Shown piece by piece: positions 24,320-34,105 of a stretch of 64,000 bases of DNA. Every line of letters starts with the position of its first letter. The stretch's first letter is position 1. The DNA lies in the NCBI GenBank assembly GCA_964604195.1, contig CAZRXW010000001.1:1-64000 (forward strand), written 5' to 3'. Source of the DNA: SSEF01 sp964604195 (GTDB lineage Bacteria > Patescibacteriota > Minisyncoccia > Moranbacterales > UBA1568). The position numbers were made by a program, and so were the translations under genes. The notes under the pieces were generated by a model that was not told where the DNA came from, ran no database searches, and saw only the letters and a list, made by a program, of their open reading frames with translations.

Positions 24320-25018
24320 ATGTATTGGATCTATCTTTTCCTGTTTATCTGCATGATTTTTACTCCAGAAGTTGTTTCTGATGGATTGTTTTTCTTTGGA
24401 GAGGAAGATTTAGAATCAGTAATTATATTTGTTTTCGGGCTCATCGGTCTTCTCCTGTATCTTGGGAAAGAATCAGCCCTTATTCGAACCGTCACCGAAA
24501 AACTTTCACTGCAACAGGAGTCAAACAAAATCCGCAAGGATCTCGCCCAGACCTATACTTATATAGGGGAGATAAATCGACAGTTGGAGATTCTAAAAAA
24601 TATGATTGTCGAAAGTCCTCACACGGCCAAAGAACTCTTGCAGGAAGATCGAGAACAGGTGTTCCAATCAGTTTTTGGGGCGGCACTCCTTTTAGCACAA
24701 TCTGATGCGGCAGAGCTGGTATTTCTCGATGTGAATAAGCAGCATATCGTAGGGCGTTATCGATCGAAAGGACTGACTGAGCCGCTATTGTCTGCTGAAG
24801 CCAGTGATCTTATTGAACAGCGGCGATACTGGTGGCATGAGGATGGATTAGCTGTCGTGCGTTCCCAAGAGGAATCTTTGGGGATAGCAGCATTTCTGCT
24901 TGTTCGCTCAGCTAAAAATAAGATTGAAGAAATTGGTGTCTTTCAAATATTGGTGACGCATGCTCTTTTGTTGTTTTCTCTAAGGCAGGTACGTGATCAG
25001 CAAACTTTTGAATGGTAG
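24320..25018 (+). CDS. membrane protein with coiled coil, unrecognised
   Basis: 232 residues. Two N-terminal transmembrane segments (about 2-20 and 33-52) are followed by a coiled coil (about 60-95, RTVTEKLSLQQESNKIRKDL). A mixed alpha/beta domain (about 110-228) could be a degenerate GAF-like domain (AALLLAQSDAAELVFLDVN, GIAAFLLVRSAKN), though no diagnostic motif is present. It lies between galU and a glycosyltransferase in the same direction with short gaps, so it may help organise polysaccharide synthesis at the membrane. That is inference. Confidence 0.55.
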   Translation: MYWIYLFLFICMIFTPEVVSDGLFFFGEEDLESVIIFVFGLIGLLLYLGKESALIRTVTEKLSLQQESNKIRKDLAQTYTYIGEINRQLEILKNMIVESPHTAKELLQEDREQVFQSVFGAALLLAQSDAAELVFLDVNKQHIVGRYRSKGLTEPLLSAEASDLIEQRRYWWHEDGLAVVRSQEESLGIAAFLLVRSAKNKIEEIGVFQILVTHALLLFSLRQVRDQQTFEW

Positions 25019-25027
25019 ATTTTGCGT

Positions 25028-26155
25028 ATGCGTATTGGTATTGATGCGCGATTTTATGGATCAATTGGTAAGGGTTTGGGGCGCTATACTCAGAAGCTTA
25101 TTCAAGAGTTAGAAAAGCTGCCAGGCGACGATCAGTTTGTCATTTTTTTGCGCCGAGAAAATTATGCCGAATATCAGCCAATGAATTCGCGTTTTACCAA
25201 GGTGCTGGCTGACTTCTCTTGGTATGGGTGGCGTGAGCAATTTCTTTTCCCTGTTCTCCTATACCAACACAAGGTTGATTGTATGCATTTTCCTCACTTC
25301 AATGTCCCTTTGCTTTATTGGAAAAAGAGTATTGTAACCATTCATGACCTCATTCTTTTTCACTATCCAACAGTGAAAGCTTCAGAACTGTCACCGCTTC
25401 TGTATTGGATAAAATACTGGGTATACCGTTTCGTTATTTTGATGGCGGTACACAGAGCTCGGAGAGTTATCGTTGTATCTCGCTTTACTGCTGATGATGT
25501 ATTAAAGGCATTCCCGTTAGTCGGGGATAAGGTTTTAGTTACGTATGAGGCTGCTGAAAACTATTGTTTTTGGAACGACAAGGATACTTCTCAGGATTTT
25601 TTACAGTCTCTGGGACTGCGTTCAAAAGAATACATTCTCTATGTAGGTAACGCCTATCCGCATAAAAATCTGGAATGCCTACTCTCTATAGCCGAACAGC
25701 TCTCTGAGAAGATTTTTGTATGTGTTGGGAAGGAGGATTATTTTTATAGGAATCTCCACCAAAAAGCCAAAGGTATGGGAATAGAAAACGTTTTTTTTGT
25801 TGGATTTATCTCCGATAGAGAGCTGGCTATCCTGTATAGGGAGGCGATGTGTTATTTCTTCCCCTCTCTTTATGAAGGATTTGGTCTTCCTGGATTGGAG
25901 GCGCTTGTGCATGGACTTCCAGTCGTAGCAGCACGGGCAGGTGCTTTGCCAGAGATTTTGGCCAGGGCTGCTTGTTATTTTGATCCAGAAGACCAGGCGT
26001 CAGCAATTGATCTTTTAAAGCGGGTTGAAAAAGACATGTCTTTTCGTTCACATTTGATTCAAAATGGGTACCGGCGTGTAGCGGAATTTTCGTGGGATCA
26101 TATGGCCTCGCTAACCCTTCGAGGGTATCATGAGGGAGAGAGTATTACTGTATGA
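25028..26155 (+). CDS. family 4 glycosyltransferase
   Basis: 375 residues with a GT-B fold. The N-terminal half starts MRIGIDARFYGSIGKGLGRYT; the hinge is VVSRFTADDV. The C-terminal donor-binding half has EYILYVGNAYPHKNLECLL, VFFVGFISDRELAILYREA and the GT4 nucleotide-sugar motif FFPSLYEGFGLPGLEAL (EX7E). It is cytoplasmic and probably adds a sugar, perhaps rhamnose or glucose, to a lipid-linked polysaccharide. Start 25028 (ATG) is chosen over TTG 25022. Its end overlaps the DUF4012 gene by 4 nt. Confidence 0.92.
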   Translation: MRIGIDARFYGSIGKGLGRYTQKLIQELEKLPGDDQFVIFLRRENYAEYQPMNSRFTKVLADFSWYGWREQFLFPVLLYQHKVDCMHFPHFNVPLLYWKKSIVTIHDLILFHYPTVKASELSPLLYWIKYWVYRFVILMAVHRARRVIVVSRFTADDVLKAFPLVGDKVLVTYEAAENYCFWNDKDTSQDFLQSLGLRSKEYILYVGNAYPHKNLECLLSIAEQLSEKIFVCVGKEDYFYRNLHQKAKGMGIENVFFVGFISDRELAILYREAMCYFFPSLYEGFGLPGLEALVHGLPVVAARAGALPEILARAACYFDPEDQASAIDLLKRVEKDMSFRSHLIQNGYRRVAEFSWDHMASLTLRGYHEGESITV

Positions 26156-28245
26156 GAGATATTATTCCCGGATTACCATCAGAGGATATACGTAAAGATT
26201 TCCTGCCCGTCAAACCGCGTGCCTTTGATTATGAAGGCACGAGAGGGAATCTTCAGTATGACCGGCAGACATTTCCTGCTCAAAATTATGGTACTCAATT
26301 CTTTCAAGAGAATAAGCGGGTTAAGTGGGGTCGCTGGTTTTTCTTGGCTGTTGTTATCTTTGTGGCAGCTATTTTGGTCTGGCAGTGGAAGATAGCTTTG
26401 ATAGAGCGAGGAGAGCAGGGGTATGCTGCCTTAGAAGAGGCTGCTCGTGCCTTGAAATCACAGGATCGAGTACGTGCTGAGCAGAAACTGCATGAAGCGA
26501 GTGAGCGTTTCGAGAGTGGCTCGAGACTTCTCTGGGGAGCTCAGTATAGTTTACCGGTGATCGAGAAAATTCCAGGGGCAGGATTTTTAACGAGTGGTAT
26601 TGCTTTGATGAAGGCGGGGGAGCATTTGGCGATTGGAGCCCAAGAACTTGCTGGATTTCTTGATCAATCACTGAGTCATATAGAGACAGAAAAACAACCA
26701 TCTTTGTTGGAGATCCTGAAGAGTGGGGAGAAAAATTTAATTCAGGGTAATGACGAAATACAAAAAGCACTGAAGTTTCTCCAGTATGTCCATCCAGAAA
26801 GTCTTCCTGAGGATAAACAGGGTCCGTTTAGGAAAGGAGAGGCACTTCTCCCAGTGTTAGCACATGCGCTCAATTTGTCCGTTACCCATCTTGATTTGCT
26901 GAATGAACTGCTTGGTGGTAATGGTCCACGTCTCTACTTATTTCTTTTTCAGAACAATCATGAGCTTAGGCCAACGGGTGGATTTATTGGCAGTTATGGA
27001 ATTTTAGAAATGCGATCAGGAATGGTAAGGAGATTTTTTGTTGACGGTATCTTCAATCCTGATGGTCAATTAAAAGAAAATATTGTTCCTCCCGCCCCGA
27101 TCCAAAAAATTAGTACCGGTTGGAGTTTGCATGACAGTAATTGGTTTCCAGATTTTCCTACCTCAGCGGAAAAAGCAAGATTCTTTTACGAGAAAACAGG
27201 TGGTCCCACAACTGACGGGGTAGTAGCGATGACTCCTGAAGTACTTGAACGGGTTCTACGAGTTCTTGGGCCAGTTGATTTACCGGAGTACGGAGTGACA
27301 ATTGATGCTGATAATTTTATACCGTTAATCCAAGAGGAAGTTGAGGTGAATTATGACAAGGAGGAGAATAATCCAAAGAAAATTTTAGGCGATTTGACTG
27401 GTGTATTGATCAGACGACTGGTGGAAAAGCCAGATCCTGATATCTTACTTGGCCTAGGTGATGTTTTGGTGAATTTGTTGAATGAGCGGCACATACTTTT
27501 GTTTGCCCGTGATGATCGTGCCCAGAATCTTATTAGATCCTCTGGTTGGTCAGGGGAGATGCTAAATACCCCCTATGATTATCTTTCAGTGGTACACACA
27601 AACATTAACGGGTTTAAGACCGATGGGGTTGTAAAGGACAATATCCATCATCAGGTCAGTATTCAGGGGGATGGTTCAGTAATTGACACTGTGTCTGTTA
27701 CCAGGGTGCACACTGGTGGCAATAGCCCATATGAGTGGTGGAATAAAGTAAATGCAAATTATATGAGGGTATATGTACCGCTTGGATCAGAGCTTCTTTC
27801 GGCGAGCGGTATGACGCGGGAAGTGAATGTTTCACCGGTAGATTATGACGCCCTTCGTTTTCGACGTGATGAAGAGGTGATAAATGAAGAGGGGAAGATA
27901 CGTATTGATTCAGAAAGCGGAACCCGTATTGGTGAAGAATTTGGCAAAACAGTTTTTGGCAATTGGGTTTATGTTAGTCCTGGGGAACAGGTAACAGTGG
28001 TCTATCGCTACAAACTTCCCTTTAGACTTGCTCTTGAAGGCGAGTTTTCGGACCCATTACCCTTCTCTATCCTCTATCAAAAGCAAGCGGGTACAACTGG
28101 CTGGCGGTTATTAACAGAGATTGAACATCCTAATGAGAGGAGAATAATTTGGCAGAGCGCTGAAAATTTGGTACCGTACGGGCGTATCCTGAAACAAGAA
28201 ACAAATTTAGATCGTAATGTTTTTCTCGGCCTCGTTTTGCAGTAA
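26152..28245 (+). CDS. DUF4012 membrane protein
   Basis: 697 residues. A cytoplasmic N-terminus (about 1-62) is followed by one transmembrane helix (about 63-84, WFFLAVVIFVAAILVWQW). The large external part has an initial helical segment and a DUF4012 domain recognisable by LYLFLFQNNHELRPTGGFIGSYG and HDSNWFPDFPTSAEKARFFYEK. The domain is found near polysaccharide genes in many Gram-positive and CPR genomes, and some relatives resemble LytR/attachment proteins. Here it overlaps the glycosyltransferase by 4 nt and precedes murJ, which supports an envelope polysaccharide role. Function remains unknown. Confidence 0.85.
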   Translation: MRDIIPGLPSEDIRKDFLPVKPRAFDYEGTRGNLQYDRQTFPAQNYGTQFFQENKRVKWGRWFFLAVVIFVAAILVWQWKIALIERGEQGYAALEEAARALKSQDRVRAEQKLHEASERFESGSRLLWGAQYSLPVIEKIPGAGFLTSGIALMKAGEHLAIGAQELAGFLDQSLSHIETEKQPSLLEILKSGEKNLIQGNDEIQKALKFLQYVHPESLPEDKQGPFRKGEALLPVLAHALNLSVTHLDLLNELLGGNGPRLYLFLFQNNHELRPTGGFIGSYGILEMRSGMVRRFFVDGIFNPDGQLKENIVPPAPIQKISTGWSLHDSNWFPDFPTSAEKARFFYEKTGGPTTDGVVAMTPEVLERVLRVLGPVDLPEYGVTIDADNFIPLIQEEVEVNYDKEENNPKKILGDLTGVLIRRLVEKPDPDILLGLGDVLVNLLNERHILLFARDDRAQNLIRSSGWSGEMLNTPYDYLSVVHTNINGFKTDGVVKDNIHHQVSIQGDGSVIDTVSVTRVHTGGNSPYEWWNKVNANYMRVYVPLGSELLSASGMTREVNVSPVDYDALRFRRDEEVINEEGKIRIDSESGTRIGEEFGKTVFGNWVYVSPGEQVTVVYRYKLPFRLALEGEFSDPLPFSILYQKQAGTTGWRLLTEIEHPNERRIIWQSAENLVPYGRILKQETNLDRNVFLGLVLQ

Positions 28246-28254
28246 GAGTTTCTC

Positions 28255-29916
28255 ATGAAGTTTCTCAATAAAATTTTTCGGCGATGTTTTCTTGCTAGCA
28301 ATGCCCCTATAGCTTCATTAGGTGGAGCAGCTTTTATAATTGCCATTGCAGGGATATTGAGTCGACTACTTGGTTTTGTTCGTGATAGATTACTCGCCTC
28401 TACTTTTGGTGCGGGTGATACGCTTGATATATACTATGCCGCGTTTCGTTTGCCAGATTTCATTTATGGACTGTTGGTTTTAGGAGCACTTTCTGCGGCT
28501 TTTGTTCCCGTGTTTACAGAGCTTATAAATAAAGATGACTCTAAACTTGCTTGGCGACTGACAAACAATGTGCTCACCTTACTTCTCCTTACCCTGGGAG
28601 GTATATCACTTGTAGGTATTATTTTCGCCCCGATGGTTGCTGCTTTGGTAGCCCCTGGTTTTTCTCCTGAAAAGCAAGCGGCTGTGGCAAATTTGACGAG
28701 GGTGATGCTTCTTTCCCCGATACTACTATCCCTCTCTGCTGTTTTTGGTGGAGTACTTGTTTCTCTCAAACGATTTCTGGCTTATTCGCTTGCCCCAATT
28801 TTTTATAATGTAGGTATTATTGTTGGTATTGTTGGATTTGTTCCCCTGGTAGGTATTGTTGGACTAGCGTGGGGAGTGGTATTAGGAGCCTTTTTGCATG
28901 TATTTGTTCAGTACCCAGCTATTCGTGAATCAGGATATCGTTTCGAGTATATTCGTTGGAAGAGTCTTGTTGATGATTCAACTCGTCAGGTGATTCGACT
29001 CATGATACCGCGGTCACTTGCTATGGCTATCAATCAGATAAGTCTTCTTTTGGTCACCATTTTTGCCTCAACCCTAGCATCGGGAAGTTTGGCGGTAGTA
29101 ACGCTTGCTACTAATATCCAGAGTGTGCCTTTGGGTCTCTTTGGTATCTCATTTGCCGTAGCAGCGTTTCCTGTTCTTTCTCAATATGCCGCCAAAGAAG
29201 CTCATGAGACTTTTTTTAAAACTCTCTCACGGACAGCGAGGAGAATCTCATATTTTGTTATCCCGCTCTCTTGTTTTCTTATTATTTTTCGTGCTGAGAT
29301 TGTTCGTGTAGTGTTGGGAGCTGGTGCGTTTAATTGGGAGGACACCATCCTTACTTTCCAGGTATTGGGACTCTTGGCGGTCTCTCTCCTTGCCCAGTGT
29401 CTTATCCCACTCTTTGTTCGTGCCTTCTTTGCTCTCCAGGATACAAGGTTACCACTATTTGCTGCTCTTTTTGGTGAAGTCATTCATCTAGTAAGTATCC
29501 CTCTTTTACTTCCACGATTTGAAGTGCTTGGTCTAGGGATAGCCTTTTCATTAGGTGCTTTTTCTCAGCTTATTCTCCTCTACATATTTCTTCGTCGTCG
29601 TTTGCCATATTTTCGTGACGAGAACATCCTTTCTCCAATTTTAAAAGTTATCCTTATCGCTTTTGCCTCATCAATGGTGGCCCAACTCTCCAAGGGGTTA
29701 TTCGCCCTGACGATTGATCGGGTAGATACCTTCGCTGAAGTTTTTGTGAAGCTTTCTCTGGGGCTACTTATTGGAGTGGGTACTTATATAGCCCTTTCAG
29801 CTTGGTATCGCTTGCCAGAGTATCTCGATATAAGACGATTTATTTTACAACGCGTGTTTCGTCGTCCAGAAACAGTGGCACTTACTCAGGATCATCCCGA
29901 GCAGGGGGATTGGTAG
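28255..29916 (+). CDS. murJ: lipid II flippase MurJ
   Basis: 553 residues with about 14 transmembrane segments across the length, as in the MviN/MurJ family. Family motifs include GILSRLLGFVRDRLLASTFG near the N-terminus, DIYYAAFRLPDFIYGLLVLGALSAAFVPVF, and GLFGISFAVAAFPVLSQYAA. It flips lipid II, or a polysaccharide lipid precursor, across the membrane. It follows DUF4012 by 9 nt. A related Wzx-type flippase role in this polysaccharide locus is the alternative, but the sequence motifs favour MurJ. Confidence 0.9.
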   Translation: MKFLNKIFRRCFLASNAPIASLGGAAFIIAIAGILSRLLGFVRDRLLASTFGAGDTLDIYYAAFRLPDFIYGLLVLGALSAAFVPVFTELINKDDSKLAWRLTNNVLTLLLLTLGGISLVGIIFAPMVAALVAPGFSPEKQAAVANLTRVMLLSPILLSLSAVFGGVLVSLKRFLAYSLAPIFYNVGIIVGIVGFVPLVGIVGLAWGVVLGAFLHVFVQYPAIRESGYRFEYIRWKSLVDDSTRQVIRLMIPRSLAMAINQISLLLVTIFASTLASGSLAVVTLATNIQSVPLGLFGISFAVAAFPVLSQYAAKEAHETFFKTLSRTARRISYFVIPLSCFLIIFRAEIVRVVLGAGAFNWEDTILTFQVLGLLAVSLLAQCLIPLFVRAFFALQDTRLPLFAALFGEVIHLVSIPLLLPRFEVLGLGIAFSLGAFSQLILLYIFLRRRLPYFRDENILSPILKVILIAFASSMVAQLSKGLFALTIDRVDTFAEVFVKLSLGLLIGVGTYIALSAWYRLPEYLDIRRFILQRVFRRPETVALTQDHPEQGDW

Positions 29917-29968
29917 AAGAAAGGGCTGTTCCATTGATTTTTCCCTTCTTTTCGGCTAGTCTTACGGA

Positions 29969-31792
29969 ATGGAAAAAGGATCTCCTAGCCAAAAATATAT
30001 TCGTAACTTTTGCATTATCGCCCATATTGATCATGGGAAGAGTACTTTTGCTGATCGACTTTTGGAACTTACCCAGACGATTGAGAAGCGTCAGATGAAG
30101 GAGCAGCTTCTCGATACGATGGACCTAGAGCGTGAACGAGGGATTACTATCAAACTTCAGCCGGTAAAAATGAAGTATACCCTAGACGGAAGTGAGTATA
30201 CGCTCAACCTTATTGATACCCCGGGGCATGTTGATTTCCATTATGAGGTTTCACGATCACTCGCAGCAGTGGAGGGAGCAATTCTTTTGGTTGATGCCAC
30301 CAAAGGAGTTCAAGCTCAGACGCTTGCCAATCTCTACCTTGCCATTGAACAAGGACTTGAAGTAATTCCAGTAATTAACAAGATCGACCTTCCGAATGCT
30401 GAAATTGATAAGGCAAAAAAAGAAATTATTCATGTACTTGGTTGTGCTGAAGACGACATCCTTTTGGCATCAGGGAAAACGGGAGTGGGGGTTCAGCAGG
30501 TATTGGAAAGAGTTATCATGCGAGTGCCTTGCCCCAAGGGAGATTTATCAGCCCCGCTGAGGGCACTCATTTTTGATTCGGTCTATGACACTTATAAAGG
30601 TGTAGTAGCCTTTACTAAAGTTGTTGATGGTAGTGTTGAACGAGATACTCCTTTGCATTTTTTAGCGACGAGTGCAGAAACTACTACTGTAGAGGTGGGA
30701 CATTTTCGACCAAAACTTACCGCTGGAGAGAAACTCTCAGCTGGCGATATTGGCTACATTGCGACTGGCCTCAAAACCATAGCCGAGTGTCGAGTGGGCG
30801 ATACTATTACGCTGAAACTTCGTGAGCGGGATCCAGTAAAAGTGGAGGCACTTCCTGGATATACTGAAATTAAACCGGCAGTTTATGCGAGTTTGTATCC
30901 AACAGATGGTGAAGATTATGGGTTTATGCGTGATGCACTTGAGAAACTTAAACTCAATGACGCGGCCTTTGTTTTTGAACCTGAGAGCAATCAGGCGCTC
31001 GGACGAGGGTTTCGCTGTGGCTTTCTTGGTCTTCTTCATCTTGAAATTATTCAGGCAAGACTTGAACGAGAGTTTGGTCTTGTCCCAACTATCACCACAC
31101 CCTCGGTGGTGTATCAGATGAAAATTGCTGGCCAAGAGGCGCTTGTTGATCTGTATTCTCCGACAGATATGCCGGATCCAAGCATGATAGAGGAGATCTT
31201 TGAACCCTATGTAGCACTTTCAATTATCACGCCAAGTGAGTATCTCGGGAACGTCATGGAGCTCGGCCAATCCATACGGAGTATATACAAAAATACCGAA
31301 TACATTGATGCTGAGCGGGTTTTGCTTACCTTTGATGCTCCACTTATGGATGTAATCGTTAATTTTCATGACGACCTCAAGAGTGCTTCTTCGGGATATG
31401 CGTCCATGAACTATGAACCGATTGGCTATCGTGAAAGCGATGTGGTGCGACTTGATATTTTGGTAGCTAATGAAAAAATTGAAGCTTTTTCTCGAATGGT
31501 TCCACAGCGTCTTGCTCAACATGAGGGAAAGAAGACTGTTGAGAAGCTCAAGAAAGTTTTGCCCCGACAGAATTTTGCCGTAGCCCTTCAGGCAGCTATT
31601 GGTGCCAAGGTGATTGCTCGCGAAACCATATCGGCTTTTCGTAAAGATGTGACTGGTTACATGTACGGAGGGGACTTCTCTCGTAAAAAGAAACTTCTTG
31701 AAAAACAGAAGGCTGGGAAAAAACGTATGCAGGCAACGGGGAGAATGACTATCCCACCCAAGGCATTTCTCGAGATTCTGAAGAATCAATAG
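29969..31792 (+). CDS. lepA: elongation factor 4
   Basis: 607 residues, normal for LepA. G motifs: AHIDHGKSTFADRL (G1), the switch region ERERGITIKLQPV (G2), DTPGHVDF (G3) and INKIDLPNA (G4). Domain II, EF-G-like domains III and V, and the LepA-specific C-terminal domain (KKLLEKQKAGKKRMQATGR) follow in order. A ribosome-binding GTPase that promotes back-translocation or 30S maturation. It starts 52 nt after murJ. Confidence 0.96.
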   Translation: MEKGSPSQKYIRNFCIIAHIDHGKSTFADRLLELTQTIEKRQMKEQLLDTMDLERERGITIKLQPVKMKYTLDGSEYTLNLIDTPGHVDFHYEVSRSLAAVEGAILLVDATKGVQAQTLANLYLAIEQGLEVIPVINKIDLPNAEIDKAKKEIIHVLGCAEDDILLASGKTGVGVQQVLERVIMRVPCPKGDLSAPLRALIFDSVYDTYKGVVAFTKVVDGSVERDTPLHFLATSAETTTVEVGHFRPKLTAGEKLSAGDIGYIATGLKTIAECRVGDTITLKLRERDPVKVEALPGYTEIKPAVYASLYPTDGEDYGFMRDALEKLKLNDAAFVFEPESNQALGRGFRCGFLGLLHLEIIQARLEREFGLVPTITTPSVVYQMKIAGQEALVDLYSPTDMPDPSMIEEIFEPYVALSIITPSEYLGNVMELGQSIRSIYKNTEYIDAERVLLTFDAPLMDVIVNFHDDLKSASSGYASMNYEPIGYRESDVVRLDILVANEKIEAFSRMVPQRLAQHEGKKTVEKLKKVLPRQNFAVALQAAIGAKVIARETISAFRKDVTGYMYGGDFSRKKKLLEKQKAGKKRMQATGRMTIPPKAFLEILKNQ

Positions 31793-31795
31793 GTT

Positions 31796-31824
31796 TTGAC
31801 AGCTTTCTATTTGTCGGGTAGGGT
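31796..31824 (+). promoter_or_regulatory. probable promoter for the 92-aa gene
   Basis: TTGACA (31796-31801), a 17-nt spacer and TAGGGT (31819-31824). The -35 is perfect and the -10 is weak. It would serve the isolated small gene starting at 31858. Confidence 0.45.
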
Positions 31825-31857
31825 AGGGGCATTGTCTGCATTCTGGTGGAGCGACAC

Positions 31858-32136
31858 ATGAATGATCGACATGATGAATTGAGGCGTTACTTGGAAAGGG
31901 AGGCAGAACTCAGACGGGCGTGGGATGATCTTTTGTCGGCTATTACGACTCGTTTCTTTGCTGATCGGCCCTCTGGAGGCCGTTGGACTGAAGAGGAGTT
32001 ACTTCAGGTAATGCGGCAGCTTACCATTATGGTAAGGCAGTCAGATTGTTCTGGGGGATCCCTGTCGGCTTTTGGGAAGGGCGATTTTCCTGAGCCGAGC
32101 ATTCTGCCTCATCGTGGAAGTGACCCTGGCTCCTGA
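31858..32136 (+). CDS. small charged protein, composition unlike neighbours
   Basis: 92 residues (MNDRHDELRRYLEREAELRRAW at the start), unrecognised. The first half is strongly helical and charged (Arg/Glu-rich), the second is glycine/serine-rich, ending HRGSDPGS. A GGTGGAG ribosome site 6 nt upstream supports ATG 31858 rather than GTG 31846. GC-rich codons set it apart from lepA and trxA. It has its own promoter and a strong terminator, so it is a self-contained transcription unit. In these traits it resembles the M23 and Rieske genes of this window. Confidence 0.55.
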   Translation: MNDRHDELRRYLEREAELRRAWDDLLSAITTRFFADRPSGGRWTEEELLQVMRQLTIMVRQSDCSGGSLSAFGKGDFPEPSILPHRGSDPGS

Positions 32137-32137
32137 G

Positions 32138-32180
32138 GGATGTGATGACTGTAGCAACAGGCCACATCCTTTCTTTTTTT
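32138..32180 (+). terminator. rho-independent terminator after the 92-aa gene
   Basis: GGATGTG (32138-32144) pairs with CACATCC (32163-32169), followed by TTTCTTTTTTT. It begins right after the stop codon. Confidence 0.85.
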
Positions 32181-32226
32181 ACAAAACCGTTCTAAAATGG
32201 AGGGGTAATTGTCAAGTTATTTTTGT

Positions 32227-32541
32227 ATGGCCATGGAATTTACGAAGGAGAATTTTGATGCTGAAGTTTTGAAGAGTGACAAGCCAGTGCTTGTGGATTT
32301 TTGGGCGCCATGGTGTGGGCCTTGTCAGATTATGGGGCCAGTGATTGACGAATTGTCTCAGGAGCTTTCTAATGTAAAAATTGGGAAACTGAATGTTGAT
32401 GAACATCCAAGCATAGCTCAGGAGCACGGTATTATGTCTATCCCTACGATGAAAGTTTTTAAAGGAGGGCAGGTAGTGAAGGAATATGTTGGCACTCAAT
32501 CAAAGGACTCTCTCAAGAGTGAGTTGTCAGCGCTTGCCTAG
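32227..32541 (+). CDS. trxA: thioredoxin
   Basis: 104 residues with the redox site WAPWCGPCQIMGP and the cis-Pro loop MSIPTMKVFKGG, both as in canonical Trx. It reduces protein disulphides in the cytoplasm. Start 32227 (MAMEFTKENF) or 32233 (MEFTKENF) cannot be separated; the upstream in-frame start at 32209 adds residues not seen in the family. It follows the terminator of the previous gene. Confidence 0.95.
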   Translation: MAMEFTKENFDAEVLKSDKPVLVDFWAPWCGPCQIMGPVIDELSQELSNVKIGKLNVDEHPSIAQEHGIMSIPTMKVFKGGQVVKEYVGTQSKDSLKSELSALA

Positions 32542-32599
32542 TTAATCCTCAGTGGAGTCGGTTTGAAGTTAGTTCAAAAAATATCAAAAGACATTGTGT

Positions 32600-33040
32600 A
32601 TGAAGATTCATAAAGAGCGGATTGATGTTGAGAGTAAATCTCAGATAGAGTTTATTGACATCACAGAATCTGTACAGGATGTTATAGATCGCTCAGGCAT
32701 TCGTGAGGGACAAGTCTTGGTGTACGTCCCGCACACCACGATGGGAGTAGCTATCAATCATCATGAAACTATGCTTCTTCAGGATTTTATGCGTATTTTG
32801 TATCGCATTGTTCCTGTCGACGATCAGTATAGTCATGATTTGTTTGAACTTCGCCGGGAAGGCGGTTCGGATGGTCGATCCAATGGTCACTCGCACTGTA
32901 AAGCTATTCTCCTGGGAAACAGTGAAGTGATTCCTGTTGAAAAGGGTAAACTCCTCCTTACAGAGCGTCAGAATGTTTTTGCGGTGGAGTTTGATGGTGC
33001 TCGCAAGCGAGACGTAGTGATTCAAGTTACTGGTTACTAG
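32600..33040 (+). CDS. YjbQ/UPF0047 family protein
   Basis: 146 residues. Family motifs are clear: VPHTTMGVAINHHE, DDQYSHDLFELRREGGSDGRSNGHSH with conserved His/Asn, and VIPVEKGKLLLTERQNVF. The fold is a beta sandwich forming trimers; bacterial members have weak thiamine-phosphate synthase activity in vitro, and their true role is unresolved. ATG 32600 gives the usual N-terminus. It is 7 nt upstream of mltG. Confidence 0.88.
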   Translation: MKIHKERIDVESKSQIEFIDITESVQDVIDRSGIREGQVLVYVPHTTMGVAINHHETMLLQDFMRILYRIVPVDDQYSHDLFELRREGGSDGRSNGHSHCKAILLGNSEVIPVEKGKLLLTERQNVFAVEFDGARKRDVVIQVTGY

Positions 33041-33047
33041 AATTTTC

Positions 33048-34091
33048 ATGGAAACCCCTTCCTTTTTGTCGTACATGACGAGGCTTTTTGTTTGGGTGTT
33101 TGGTGTGATTCTGCTTTTAGGTGGACTGGCTTTTTGGTATTGGAGTGGACAAGTTGATACTTCACATGGGTCCCATAAGGAAACCATGGTATTTGCTATC
33201 AACAAGGGTGAAGGAGCAACAGAGGTTGCTGAAAATCTCGAGCAATCAGGGCTTATTGAAAGTAAGCTTATTTTTCTCTATTATGTCATGCGCTCTCGGC
33301 TTCAGGATAAACTTCAATCGGGAGAATATCAGTTGTCGGGTACTATGTCGATTCCCGAGATAGTCTCTCGCTTTACTGAGGGTAAGGTGATTCCTCCTGG
33401 GGTGAGGGTGACCTTTCCTGAGGGGTTTACCTTGATTATGATGGCCGAACGACTCAATCAGAATAAATTACCTGGTGATGACTTTTTAAAGATCGCCACC
33501 AGTCCGTATCCAAAATGGCGTGAGAAATTTTCTTTTTTGCAATCAGTTCCTGCAGGGAAGAGCCTTGAGGGATTCTTGTTTCCGGATACATATATTTTTC
33601 CGCAAGAGGCTACTGCCGAGCTTATCGTTCATGAGTTACTTCAAACATTTGAACGAAAGGCCTTACCACTCTTTCAACAGTATCAGGGAGGGACCGCTCT
33701 TTCCTTTTACGAAAGCCTGATTTTAGCGAGTATTATTGAAGAAGAAGGAAAAAATGCTGAAGAAAGGAGAATTATTAGTGATATTTTTTTGAAGCGATTG
33801 AAAATTAATCAGCCACTTCAGAGTGATGCTACGGTAAACTATGCTTTGGGTACTAGCAAGATGCAGCCAACTTTCAAAGATATAGAGACGGATTCTCTTT
33901 ATAATACCTACAAGCATTCTGGATTACCACCTACGCCTATTGCGAGTCCAGGCCTTGATTCTGTTCGTGCTGCACTCGATCCAATACCAAATGATTATTA
34001 TTATTTTCTGAATAATCTCAAGACCGGGGAAACGGTCTTTTCTCGGACTTTTGAGGAACATGTTGCCAATAGGACGAAGCATGGTTTGTAG
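33048..34091 (+). CDS. mltG: endolytic murein transglycosylase
   Basis: 347 residues. One N-terminal transmembrane helix (about 12-33), a LysM-like subdomain (about 45-110), and the YceG catalytic domain with EGFLFPDTYIFP, LASIIEEEGKN (catalytic Glu) and LGTSKMQPTF, SGLPPTPIASPG, and the late DYYYFLNN motif. It cleaves nascent glycan strands at the membrane and would set chain length together with the PBPs in this window. Confidence 0.95.
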   Translation: METPSFLSYMTRLFVWVFGVILLLGGLAFWYWSGQVDTSHGSHKETMVFAINKGEGATEVAENLEQSGLIESKLIFLYYVMRSRLQDKLQSGEYQLSGTMSIPEIVSRFTEGKVIPPGVRVTFPEGFTLIMMAERLNQNKLPGDDFLKIATSPYPKWREKFSFLQSVPAGKSLEGFLFPDTYIFPQEATAELIVHELLQTFERKALPLFQQYQGGTALSFYESLILASIIEEEGKNAEERRIISDIFLKRLKINQPLQSDATVNYALGTSKMQPTFKDIETDSLYNTYKHSGLPPTPIASPGLDSVRAALDPIPNDYYYFLNNLKTGETVFSRTFEEHVANRTKHGL

Positions 34092-34105
34092 TAATAACCA
34101 AAAAC

